Assembly (NCBI GenBank): GCA_905479545.1
Contig: CAJQNE010000161.1
Coordinates: 1 to 7,265 of the forward strand
Reading direction: 5' to 3'
Length of the DNA stretch: 7,265 nt
DNA from: an uncultured Gammaproteobacteria bacterium
Lineage (GTDB): Bacteria; Pseudomonadota; Gammaproteobacteria; CAJQNE01
Shown in pieces: positions 1 to 5,853 of the stretch; positions within the stretch are counted from its first letter, which is position 1, and the number at the start of each line of letters is the position of its first letter. The notes under the pieces are model-generated. The model worked only from the letters and a program-made list of their open reading frames with translations, was not told the origin of the DNA and searched no databases. Made by a program: the position numbers and the translations under genes.

Positions 1-516
1 CAAGGGCGGACAGCCTTTTGCGGCACAGACCAGTGCGAAGTGCAGGCGCGCTTCCGAGTAGTCCTTGCGGAGTATGTCGTGCTCAACGTTATCCAGCGTA
101 ATTTTGTCGCCAAACAAGCGAACGACTTTCTGGCTCCAGGGGCCAGAGAACAGCCCGCCGATTTTCTTAATCGATTTCACCGGGTAGTTGTCGACAATAA
201 GTTGCAGCGTGGCAGCGTTGTAGAGGTTGGTTAGATAGGCCATTTGCTGAGTGTCGTTCCAGCCCGAAAATTCGCTTTTCTCAACCGCGGCCAAGGTATC
301 CAGGTAGCCTTTTAGCGGCGCCTGATCTGCTTTTAGCGCGCTGTAGTTCACCCGGCCATTGCTCACCTGCTGTTGCAAAATTTTGGTCAACGCCGCGTGG
401 CTATGGTCGAGTGCCATGGCAGGTGCGTTCCACAGTAAGGCAATAGCAACGGCTGCTATGGCCAGCAGCGATTGGGGAGAAAATTTCGAATTTTTTTGCG
501 CGACAGCAACGTTCAT
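1..516 (-). CDS. Exported DUF547-domain protein, N-terminal part (cut by left window edge)
   Basis: This minus-strand reading frame is open from the ATG at 516 to base 1 (172 codons, no stop), so the C-terminus lies outside the window. Residues 1-36 look like a signal peptide: a polar, Lys-containing start, a hydrophobic core rich in Leu, Ala and Ile, then an Ala-Met-Ala cleavage site before LDHSHA. The mature part has the marks of the DUF547 family (PF04784): an NxxxYNAATLQLI-like segment near residue 100 and the conserved HFALVCAAKGCPPL segment at the cut end, with its paired cysteines. The family is often exported and its biochemical role is not established. A GGAG Shine-Dalgarno sits 7 bases before the ATG, which supports this start. 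The gene follows the cyclotransferase gene after an 81-base gap on the same strand. Family is fairly sure; function unknown. Confidence 0.85.
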   Translation of the reverse strand, partial: MNVAVAQKNSKFSPQSLLAIAAVAIALLWNAPAMALDHSHAALTKILQQQVSNGRVNYSALKADQAPLKGYLDTLAAVEKSEFSGWNDTQQMAYLTNLYNAATLQLIVDNYPVKSIKKIGGLFSGPWSQKVVRLFGDKITLDNVEHDILRKDYSEARLHFALVCAAKGCPPL

Positions 517-550
517 ATCACAGCTCCGGAGAATTGGGTTTTACAGCTAG

Positions 551-560
551 TTGTTAACAA
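551..560. repeat. 10-bp perfect palindrome upstream of the DUF547 gene
   Basis: TTGTTAACAA reads the same on both strands. It lies in the 81-base gap between the cyclotransferase stop and the DUF547 start, about 35 bases before that start codon. The position would suit a small operator or an AT-rich promoter element, but no convincing -35/-10 pair is visible around it. A palindrome of this length can also arise by chance. Confidence 0.3.
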
Positions 561-597
561 TAAGATGGTGTTTAAGACCTGATTCTTTCATCGCGGT

Positions 598-1566
598 TCA
601 GTTTACTGGCTTCGTTAAAGCCTGAGGCGCAGCGGTGTTGTTCGTCACATTCGGCTTCGTCGCCGCCAGCAAACTACCCGGTGCATCGCGTAATTTAACC
701 CGGTACATCGTCGGCCAACGCTTACCGGTTATCAATAGCGACTGGCTTAAAGGCTCCCAGGCTATGCCGTTTAATACATCGGCGCGGCCGGGGCGTTCGG
801 CCCGTGGCCACAGAGTGGTTAAATCCAGCGTTTGCAGTATTTTTCCGGTATCCGGGTCAATGCGAACGATGCGATCCTGTTGCCAGATGTTGGCGAAAAT
901 TTCGCCATTAATAAATTCCAGCTCATTCAAGTTTGCTTGCGGTTGGCCGTTGTTGTCGGTTACTTCCAGTCGCTTCCGAACTTTTAGATTTCGCGGGTTC
1001 AACCACCGCAGCTCAGCGCTGCCATTACTCATTATGAGTGATTTACCGTCGTTAGTAAGGCCCCAGCCTTCGCCGCTAACCCGCAGTTTTCCCTGTGGTT
1101 GTAGCGTTTCGGGATGAAACAAAAAAACCTCGCCACTGCGCCAGGTAAGCAAAAACAGTTCGTCGTTGAGAATGGTGAGCCCTTCCGCAAAGCGGTTAGC
1201 CTGCACACCGCCTGTAACTACCAGGCTTGGATGTGTCTGGCCTAACGGGCCAATCGCTCTATCGGGAGCGGGCCACGGTACGTGCTGAATAAAAGACTGG
1301 TTATACAAGCCGCTGCTCTCGTAGAGGCGGTTGCCGTGCAACTCCAGCCCCTGAGTAAAAATTCGCCGGTCGTGACCGTAACTTTCAACAACCTGCCATG
1401 CGGGTTGTGGGGCGGCAGTGCTGCCCGGTTTCTGCGGCGATGCCTGCACCGCTGGCGGCGAAGAAAATTCCCCAGCTAGTACCGGTGGCGATTCGGCCTG
1501 TACGCAGGCCGTGGTTAGCACTAGGCTTGCTAGTACGGCGGCGGTAAGTGAGTTGAGACAAGGCAT
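598..1566 (-). CDS. Glutaminyl-peptide cyclotransferase (plant-type glutamine cyclotransferase), exported
   Basis: The 322-residue protein matches the glutamine cyclotransferase family (PF05096), five-bladed beta-propellers that convert N-terminal Gln of peptides to pyroglutamate with release of ammonia. Family motifs visible in order are FTQGLE (70-75), YESSG (82-86), GEGWGLT (165-171), the stretch LNELEFINGEIFANIW (213-228), LNGIAWEP (265-272) and TGKRWP (280-285). Residues 1-24 form a signal peptide. It could be cut by signal peptidase I after VQA (24), or processed as a lipoprotein at Cys21, although Thr at -3 is a poor lipobox. A low-complexity Pro/Ala/Ser linker (about 25-56) precedes the propeller, so the enzyme probably works in the periplasm or anchored to a membrane. 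No clear Shine-Dalgarno precedes the ATG. It lies 59 bases after the DUF5706 gene on the same strand. Its physiological substrates are unknown. Confidence 0.92.
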   Translation of the reverse strand: MPCLNSLTAAVLASLVLTTACVQAESPPVLAGEFSSPPAVQASPQKPGSTAAPQPAWQVVESYGHDRRIFTQGLELHGNRLYESSGLYNQSFIQHVPWPAPDRAIGPLGQTHPSLVVTGGVQANRFAEGLTILNDELFLLTWRSGEVFLFHPETLQPQGKLRVSGEGWGLTNDGKSLIMSNGSAELRWLNPRNLKVRKRLEVTDNNGQPQANLNELEFINGEIFANIWQQDRIVRIDPDTGKILQTLDLTTLWPRAERPGRADVLNGIAWEPLSQSLLITGKRWPTMYRVKLRDAPGSLLAATKPNVTNNTAAPQALTKPVN

Positions 1567-1625
1567 CGGGCTATGACCGTTGTTGGTGACTGCAGGTTCA
1601 GCTGGCGTCTGTTACCGGTTAGTGG

Positions 1626-2141
1626 TTACTGCGGCAGAAAGTGCACGATAACGGCCAGACTAATAGTGAGCGCCAAGGTGGTTAGAAATACAATATAGCT
1701 AATCCGCAGCCGTCGATATTTCTTCCGCGCCAATACTTGCGCTTCGCAATGCATATCGCGAAGCATCAGTTCGTAAACCGTTTGCTCACTGCCGAGATGG
1801 TTGAGCATTTGCTGCATATACTCTTCGACTGATAGCTGGCTAACCGCGCCGAAAAACAGCGGATTAAAGCCCGGTGAACCGGGTTTCGGGCTGGTGACGG
1901 TCGGCAGTACTGCCAGCATGGCGAACGCACAGGCTATAGCTGCACCGCTGCCTAGCACCCACATCGGTATGCTCAGGCTGCCCTTGGCCGCCTGGCCGAT
2001 GATGAGAGTGACCATAATAAGTGAGGCGCCGATAATGATGTTGGCTTTCTGGTCTGCCATAGCACTGAGCTGCGTATGCCGCTGTTGGGCGGTACGCAGC
2101 ATGTAAATAGTGGCTGGCTGAGCCGGTAGTTTTTCTAGCAT
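1626..2141 (-). CDS. DUF5706 membrane protein related to Pycsar effector PycTM
   Basis: This 171-residue protein has the DUF5706 layout (PF18967, the Pycsar effector membrane domain). An N-terminal amphipathic segment carries the family signature LSAMADQKANIIIG (25-38) and runs into a first membrane helix (about 34-50). A second helix follows (57-80), then a soluble loop with FFGAVSQLSVEEYMQQML (96-113) and a VYELMLRDMH-xx-AQVLARKKYRRLR region (122-146), and a last helix (about 147-168). In Pycsar defence, proteins of this family sense cCMP or cUMP made by a partner cyclase and damage the inner membrane. No cyclase gene is present in the window, so a defence role here is only a possibility; stand-alone family members also occur. 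The start is supported by GGAG six bases before the ATG. The gene sits 89 bases after the chorismatase and 59 before the cyclotransferase, all on the minus strand. Confidence 0.85.
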   Translation of the reverse strand: MLEKLPAQPATIYMLRTAQQRHTQLSAMADQKANIIIGASLIMVTLIIGQAAKGSLSIPMWVLGSGAAIACAFAMLAVLPTVTSPKPGSPGFNPLFFGAVSQLSVEEYMQQMLNHLGSEQTVYELMLRDMHCEAQVLARKKYRRLRISYIVFLTTLALTISLAVIVHFLPQ

Positions 2142-2181
2142 GGCGCTCTCCGAATTAGTCGCTAGCTGATGATACGACTAC

Positions 2182-2194
2182 CACGCAGGGCGTG
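2182..2194. repeat. Short GC-rich inverted repeat between chorismatase and DUF5706 gene
   Basis: CACGC-AGG-GCGTG could form a 5-bp stem with a 3-base loop. It lies after the chorismatase stop and before the DUF5706 start. No T-run follows it on either strand, so it is not a convincing intrinsic terminator, and read-through from the chorismatase gene into the downstream genes stays possible. Confidence 0.3.
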
Positions 2195-2230
2195 CTAACT
2201 CAGCGGCTGAATAACGCGAAAGCGGGATCG

Positions 2231-3097
2231 TTAGCCGACGAACACGGCCTCAATTTCAACCAGCAAATCGCGGCGGCAGATATCCGCCTGCAACAGGCAA
2301 AGTGGCACGTTCGGGTGCAGTCGCTGCACTTCAGCCTCAATCCCGGCAGTATCTGTGGTGTTGCGGATATAAACTTTAAGGTACAGAGGCTTGGCACTGT
2401 TGGGCACCAATTGCGCGATGTTCTCTAGCGATAGCGTGGTTTGCGCCCGCACATCCAGGGCGTGCTGCGATTCATGGCCGATTACCGCTGCGGTGCCGGA
2501 AACAAACCACAGTGGCGGCGCGTTATCGCTGGCCAGTACATGGCTTACCCGGGCGAACGACGGACTGGCCGGGCCGTATTGACGTGGGTACTGCCATGCG
2601 GGTGTTTGTAGGGGGTTCTCGCCCAACAGCACTTTTTGCGGGGTGCAAAGCACGTACACCTGCAGCTTGTCGCCGGTTGCACCCACAGCTGTGGCCGCCG
2701 GATACTGCTGCACACCGCTGGTTTGAAACGCCCGGAAACGGCCTAAGCAAAACTGCCGGTAAACCTCATCGTCGCCGTTGCCCTGATTAATCTCAGGCAC
2801 AAAATTCCACAGCCGGGCGATGCTCAACCCCTGTAGCTCCGGCGCTGTCAATAGTTCGCGATAGAGTTCGTAGCTGTCAGCTTCAGCATTCACCAAAGGC
2901 CGTTCGATAAAAGCCATCAGCCACTGCTCACTGCGGGCAAATATCCAGCTACCCCGTTCACTGAGTTCAGCATCAGGTAGCCAGTGTTCGGCGAAGTCGT
3001 TTAGTGCTGGTAAAGCCGGAAAAGTAGCGCGCCCGGCCATACACCACGGCGCGGTCTCAGTGCGGGCCGTGGTGGAAAGGGTCAGCAAGGGCAGCAT
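2231..3097 (-). CDS. xanB2: Chorismatase, XanB2/Hyg5-like (hydroxybenzoate-forming)
   Basis: The 288-residue protein belongs to the FkbO/Hyg5/XanB2 chorismatase family, whose C-terminal half resembles the RidA/YjgF fold. These enzymes remove pyruvate from chorismate in the cytoplasm; XanB2 of Xanthomonas yields 3- and 4-hydroxybenzoate for xanthomonadin and ubiquinone. Family motifs seen here are RLWNFVPEIN (95-104), YRQFCLGR (113-120), YGPASPSFAR (174-183), SGTAAVIGHESQH (200-212), LYLKVYIR (238-245) and the terminal LLVEIEA (278-284). Glu281 lines up, from memory, with the proposed catalytic Glu of FkbO. Gly201 and Cys274 occupy positions that I recall as Gly/Cys in the 3-hydroxybenzoate-forming Hyg5 and as Ala/Ala in FkbO. 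The protein is shorter at its N-terminus than FkbO (about 340 residues). ATG 3097 is the only plausible in-frame start before an upstream stop, and the ribosome binding site (GGTGG) is weak. It is transcribed away from the pigment operon. Confidence 0.92.
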   Translation of the reverse strand: MLPLLTLSTTARTETAPWCMAGRATFPALPALNDFAEHWLPDAELSERGSWIFARSEQWLMAFIERPLVNAEADSYELYRELLTAPELQGLSIARLWNFVPEINQGNGDDEVYRQFCLGRFRAFQTSGVQQYPAATAVGATGDKLQVYVLCTPQKVLLGENPLQTPAWQYPRQYGPASPSFARVSHVLASDNAPPLWFVSGTAAVIGHESQHALDVRAQTTLSLENIAQLVPNSAKPLYLKVYIRNTTDTAGIEAEVQRLHPNVPLCLLQADICRRDLLVEIEAVFVG

Positions 3098-3099
3098 TA

Positions 3100-3138
3100 C
3101 TAAAAAGCCACCAAGCGGAGGGTGCGGTTCACAGACAT
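3100..3138 (-). other. Possible 12-codon leader ORF, or frameshifted N-terminus, ahead of the chorismatase
   Basis: On the minus strand an ATG at 3138 opens a 12-residue frame (MSVNRTLRLVAF) that ends in TAG two bases before the chorismatase ATG. It lies one frame away from the chorismatase. The shift point is a run of five T (A5 on the plus strand, 3102-3106). One extra T would fuse it in frame with the chorismatase and give an N-terminus with the basic-then-hydrophobic look of a signal peptide. No good Shine-Dalgarno precedes the upstream ATG. It could be chance, a leader peptide with coupled translation, or a sequence error. Confidence 0.25.
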
Positions 3139-3158
3139 AGGTTTATTTTTTCGGTGTT

Positions 3159-3173
3159 GCCGAATGGTTCGGC
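3159..3173. repeat. Perfect inverted repeat (GCCGAA-TGG-TTCGGC) in the chorismatase leader
   Basis: The 6-bp arms are perfectly complementary around a 3-base loop. The repeat lies about 62 bases before the chorismatase ATG, probably inside its 5' leader. On the minus strand it is followed by an A-rich stretch, not by T, so it is not an intrinsic terminator. It could be an RNA structure in the leader or an operator. Confidence 0.45.
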
Positions 3174-3209
3174 GGGCCAGGAATTTGTCGCTATGTTACA
3201 GCGCCGCGC

Positions 3210-3226
3210 AACTCGAATGTAACTCG
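3210..3226 (+). promoter_or_regulatory. 11-bp-spaced direct repeat at the -35 position of the ACP operon promoter
   Basis: AACTCG occurs at 3210-3215 and again at 3221-3226, exactly 11 bp apart, which is one helical turn. The pair ends two bases before a TACAAT hexamer. Direct repeats with this spacing over a poor -35 are the usual arrangement for OmpR/PhoB-family response regulators; the link to that family is an inference from geometry only. Confidence 0.35.
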
Positions 3227-3228
3227 TC

Positions 3229-3234
3229 TACAAT
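3229..3234 (+). promoter_or_regulatory. Candidate -10 element (TACAAT) for the pigment operon
   Basis: TACAAT matches five of six bases of the sigma70 -10 consensus and points toward the ACP gene, with its expected start of transcription near 3241. The hexamer 17 bp upstream (GCGCAA, 3206-3211) is a poor -35. The leader would be about 78 bases. Confidence 0.4.
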
Positions 3235-3240
3235 CGCGGG

Positions 3241-3252
3241 TTATTCGAATAA
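3241..3252. promoter_or_regulatory. 12-bp perfect palindrome at the expected transcription start
   Basis: TTATTCGAATAA is fully self-complementary and lies directly after the candidate -10, at the expected start site of the ACP operon. This is a usual place for a repressor operator. No specific regulator is recognised from the sequence. Confidence 0.4.
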
Positions 3253-3318
3253 ATACAGCGACGTTAAAGCTGTAAAACCTTTAGCTGCCTGAGACAGCCA
3301 ACGAGCTATTAAAAGACC

Positions 3319-3591
3319 ATGACTGAATTTGAGCGTGAACTGCTCGAGAAACTAGTAACTGAGCTAGACCTCGAAGAAGACGTCGAAATCGATGAAATTA
3401 GTAACACCGCGCCGCTGTACGGCTACGATGATGACGGCCTTGGCCTCGATTCAATCGACTTCCTTGAAGTTGCGGTAATGATAAGCAAGTACTACGGCGT
3501 GGAAATTAAAGAAGGCGGCGAAAACAATCGCGAAATTTTCGCTAACCTGCAGTCGTTGGCCGCATACGTGAGCGAGAACCGCAGCAAATAG
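3319..3591 (+). CDS. Acyl carrier protein of the aryl polyene type
   Basis: This is a 90-residue acidic protein with the carrier protein fold pattern and the phosphopantetheine attachment motif GLGLDSID, with Ser45 as the modified residue. The stretch LYGYDDDGLGLDSIDFLEVAV (33-53) is of the kind seen in carrier proteins of aryl polyene and xanthomonadin clusters (ApeE/ApeF, XanC). After modification by a phosphopantetheinyl transferase it would carry the aryl starter and the growing polyene chain in the cytoplasm. It is the first gene of the plus-strand operon, 35 bases before the membrane protein gene. The ribosome binding site is weak (AAAAGA about 8 bases before the ATG). Many such clusters carry two carrier proteins in tandem; only one is seen here. 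Whether it matches ApeE or ApeF cannot be decided from the sequence alone. Confidence 0.93.
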   Translation: MTEFERELLEKLVTELDLEEDVEIDEISNTAPLYGYDDDGLGLDSIDFLEVAVMISKYYGVEIKEGGENNREIFANLQSLAAYVSENRSK

Positions 3592-3626
3592 CTACGCCTG
3601 TCACCGTGAATGACCACTAACCCCGA

Positions 3627-4232
3627 ATGATCGCCTTACTCCGGGCCTTAGCCGTATTGACGGTGCCCGTTATGTCGCACCTCGCCGTTACGTTTCAGTT
3701 GCCGCTGCTACGCGTTATCGCGGTGCTGTTACTGGTTGCCGTGCTGCTGGCCAATCAGCTGCGGAAACCGCTGGGTTGGCTGCTACTTATCGCGACTGCT
3801 GTGTTGTTGTTCAGCCTGCCGGCCATTGCGATATTTATCTCGGCAATTTTTCCGACACTATTGCTGGCACTATTTGCCGGCGCATTTGCCAGCAGCCTGA
3901 GGGTCGGCAGAACGCCGTTAATTGTCGCGTTTGCCACTGCTATCCGCAACGAAGTTCTGCCGCCGGAAATAGAACGGTACTGTCGGCTGGCGACCTGGTA
4001 TTGGGCGATTTCGCTGATTAGTTTGGCGGTGATAAACCTGCTGTTAGCCGCTTTTGCGAGCCCCATAGCCTGGTCGGCAGTTGCCAATATTGGCAACTAT
4101 ATAATTCTGGCACTGCTGTTTATTGTTGAGTTTCTGGCTCGCTACGTTTGCTTGCGTCAATTCGACCATCCATCGCTGCCTGAGTTTATTGCCGCTATCC
4201 GGCAGATTAATTTCCGCGAGATGATGCAATGA
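3627..4232 (+). CDS. COG4648-type integral membrane protein of aryl polyene clusters
   Basis: The 201-residue, highly hydrophobic protein has about six predicted membrane segments (roughly 5-22, 27-43, 48-72, 74-89, 124-145 and 150-172). It carries the COG4648 signature: FASSLRVGRTPLI (87-99), a polar loop with PPEIERYCR (112-120) leading into TWYWAI (123-128), then IAWSAVANIGNYI (147-159) and a final EFLARYVCLRQF (168-179). The family is a regular partner of the carrier protein and ligase genes in aryl polyene and xanthomonadin clusters, but its biochemical role is unknown. A part in moving or presenting the lipid-linked product at the inner membrane is an inference from context. Its stop overlaps the ligase start by four bases (ATGA), so the two are translationally coupled. 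The upstream spacer shows no strong Shine-Dalgarno. Confidence 0.85.
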   Translation: MIALLRALAVLTVPVMSHLAVTFQLPLLRVIAVLLLVAVLLANQLRKPLGWLLLIATAVLLFSLPAIAIFISAIFPTLLLALFAGAFASSLRVGRTPLIVAFATAIRNEVLPPEIERYCRLATWYWAISLISLAVINLLLAAFASPIAWSAVANIGNYIILALLFIVEFLARYVCLRQFDHPSLPEFIAAIRQINFREMMQ

Positions 4233-5524
4233 CTCCGCGCAACGACCCGGCTACGGAGCCGGTAAACGACGCGGGCGACGGCTTTGCACCGCAGTGGCTC
4301 GGCCCTGAGCATTTGCCCGCTATCGCCGCCGATGCCGCAAGGCTGGCGGTCTATCTTGAGCAGCAAGCAGCGACGGTCACGGTTAACTACTGTGGCCACC
4401 GTTACTACTTTTGGGTGACGTTGTTCGCTTGCCTGCTGGCAAAGCGACGGGCTCTGCTTCCGCCGTCAGCGGAGCGGCAGGCCGCGAAACGAATATTGCC
4501 AGCGGAGCCAAAATTACTGCTGGACGATGAACTGGTAGCCAAACACTGCCAATACCGGGCAGACGATCAGCTTAGTGCCAGCAGTTTGCTCGCCAAGGCT
4601 GCTGCAGCGCCTCGCTTTGTTACCGTGTTCACCTCGGGTTCAACCGGTGCGCCAAAGCCTATCGATAAAACCTGGCAGTCACTAGCCGGCCGGGCCGCCA
4701 GCTACGTGGATACGGTATTTCCGGCAGCTAGCCGGATTGTCGCTATGGTGCCGCAGCAACATATGTACGGTCTGGAAACGAGTCAATTTACCAGTTTGCT
4801 CGATGGCTTCACGGTCTACGGTAGTAGCACGGCCTACCCGGCCGCAGTCGCTGAGGCGGTGAGCAATAGCGAACGACCAGTGGTTCTGGTCAGCACGCCG
4901 ATGATGTTGCAGTTGCTGCTGAAATCGGCAGTTTCACTGCAGGAACTAGCTGGCATTGTCAGCGCCACTTCGCCGCTCAGCGCAGACTTAAAACGTGAGG
5001 TTGAGCTGCGTTTTGGTTGTGCGGTTACCGAAATTTATGGTTTTTCCGAAGCGGGCAGCGTTGCCTGGCGACGGGACACGGAAGCCTGGCAGTTATTGCC
5101 CGGGCTGCGCGCCGTTCAGCAAGCTGATAGCACCGTGGTTTGTGATAAAAACGGCCCGTTTGCCCGTATTGAAGATAGTGTTGAGCTCATTGGCGACAAC
5201 CAGTTGTTACTGAAAGGTCGGCCTGCTGATTTGGTTAAAATCGGTGGCAAACGAGCTAGTTTGGCTGGCCTGACCCAGCAACTGCTGCAGCTACCGATGA
5301 TCGACGATGCGCACATTAGCTATAGCGCTGAAACGAGCCGGTTAGAAGCCTTTGTGGTTTCAACCGACTCGCCGCGAGAAATTCGTCGCGCTTTCGCAGC
5401 GCGTTGCGATTTGAGTTTCGTGCCACGCAAAATTCAAAAGGTTAGTCGCATACCACGCAGTGCGGCGGGCAAAGTGACTGCGGAGGGCCTGGCCCTGCTG
5501 CGGCAGGAAGCGGTGAGCTCATGA
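4229..5524 (+). CDS. apeH: AMP-forming hydroxybenzoate:ACP ligase (ApeH/XanA2-like)
   Basis: This 431-residue enzyme belongs to the acyl-adenylate (ANL) superfamily. Visible core motifs are the P-loop FTSGSTGAPKP (134-144), HMYG (178-181), the adenine-binding EIYGFSEAG (268-276), the hinge region LKGRPADLVKIGGKR (328-342) and the C-terminal catalytic lysine in PRSAAGKV (Lys415). It would activate an aromatic acid with ATP and transfer it to the phosphopantetheine arm of the carrier protein, as XanA2 does with 3-hydroxybenzoate and ApeH with hydroxybenzoate in other clusters. At 431 residues it is shorter than typical acyl-CoA synthetases, mainly in the N-terminal part before the P-loop, which fits this ACP-loading group. 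ATGA overlaps join it to the genes on both sides. The aromatic substrate is inferred from the neighbouring chorismatase; the acid-binding residues cannot be assigned by eye. Confidence 0.92.
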   Translation: MTPRNDPATEPVNDAGDGFAPQWLGPEHLPAIAADAARLAVYLEQQAATVTVNYCGHRYYFWVTLFACLLAKRRALLPPSAERQAAKRILPAEPKLLLDDELVAKHCQYRADDQLSASSLLAKAAAAPRFVTVFTSGSTGAPKPIDKTWQSLAGRAASYVDTVFPAASRIVAMVPQQHMYGLETSQFTSLLDGFTVYGSSTAYPAAVAEAVSNSERPVVLVSTPMMLQLLLKSAVSLQELAGIVSATSPLSADLKREVELRFGCAVTEIYGFSEAGSVAWRRDTEAWQLLPGLRAVQQADSTVVCDKNGPFARIEDSVELIGDNQLLLKGRPADLVKIGGKRASLAGLTQQLLQLPMIDDAHISYSAETSRLEAFVVSTDSPREIRRAFAARCDLSFVPRKIQKVSRIPRSAAGKVTAEGLALLRQEAVSS

Positions 5525-5853
5525 GTGATGCAAACAACATGGCTGTGCCATTCAGCCACCCCGCTATCGCTGGCCATTTTCCGGGCAATCCGATTGTGCC
5601 CGGTGCAGTGTTACTCAGTTATGTCGTCGCAGAAGCTGCGGCCAGCGGCGTCGCTATTGGTGGCGTTAAGCGCTGCAAATTTTTGCGGCTGGTAAAACCA
5701 GAGCAACGGTTTTGCATCGATATCGACGCTACCAGCGGGAAGTTCAGCATAGTCGCTGGCGATCAGGCAGCCGACGGTCTGCCACAGGGCGAAATTATCG
5801 CCAGGGGTTCATTGCTAATGGCCGCTGCTGCGACAGGAGCTGGCAGTGGCTGA
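5521..5853 (+). CDS. apeI: Small hotdog-fold 3-hydroxyacyl-ACP dehydratase (ApeI-like)
   Basis: The 110-residue protein has the FabA/FabZ-type hotdog signature GHFPGNPIVPGAVLL (18-32) with the expected catalytic His19. Glu38 in the following helix (VVAEAAA) is a candidate second catalytic residue. Such enzymes remove water from 3-hydroxyacyl-ACP to form the trans-2-enoyl group, giving one double bond per elongation cycle in aryl polyene assembly. It is shorter than FabZ (about 140-150 residues), as is usual for ApeI proteins, and likely acts as an oligomer or with a partner dehydratase (ApeP-like) that is not in the window. The gene starts inside the ligase stop (ATGA) and ends eight bases into the acyltransferase gene. 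The C-terminus is Ala/Gly-rich and probably disordered. Confidence 0.88.
   Translation: MSDANNMAVPFSHPAIAGHFPGNPIVPGAVLLSYVVAEAAASGVAIGGVKRCKFLRLVKPEQRFCIDIDATSGKFSIVAGDQAADGLPQGEIIARGSLLMAAAATGAGSG
5835..5848 (+). promoter_or_regulatory. Shine-Dalgarno and GTG start of the acyltransferase gene
   Basis: AGGAG (5835-5839) sits six bases before GTG (5846-5848), inside the end of the dehydratase gene. This strong site supports GTG as the true start over later ATG codons in the same frame, and gives an eight-base overlap with the upstream gene. Confidence 0.7.

Larger units (their letters stand above)
3139..3318. promoter_or_regulatory. Divergent control region between the chorismatase and the pigment operon
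   Basis: This stretch separates two divergent transcription units and must hold both promoters. Reading on the plus strand it contains a hairpin-forming repeat (3159-3173), an inverted repeat GTTACA (3195-3200) / TGTAAC (3218-3223), a direct repeat AACTCG at 3210-3215 and 3221-3226, a TACAAT -10-like hexamer (3229-3234) and a 12-bp palindrome (3241-3252). No -35 close to consensus lies at the right distance from the TACAAT, which fits an activator-dependent promoter. No convincing promoter was found for the minus-strand unit. Confidence 0.6.

Noticed and set aside
40..550. Two small plus-strand open frames (40-234 and 359-550)
   Set aside because: Both are antisense to the DUF547 gene, which has a signal peptide, a Shine-Dalgarno and family motifs; the small frames show no domain.
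635..1117. 160-codon plus-strand open frame inside the cyclotransferase gene
   Set aside because: It lies wholly opposite a well-supported gene with clear family motifs, and its translation is Ser/Arg-rich with no recognisable domain.
2142..2230. Possible intrinsic terminator after the chorismatase
   Set aside because: Short inverted repeats exist (2182-2194, 2200-2210), but the stems are only 5 bp and no T-run follows on either strand.
1626..3097. Complete Pycsar defence system
   Set aside because: Only the effector-like membrane protein is present. The adjacent gene is a chorismatase by several motifs, not a nucleotide cyclase.
3592..3626. Separate promoter or terminator between the ACP and the membrane protein gene
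   Set aside because: The gap is only 35 bases and shows neither a stem with a T-run nor a -35/-10 pair, so co-transcription is the simpler reading.
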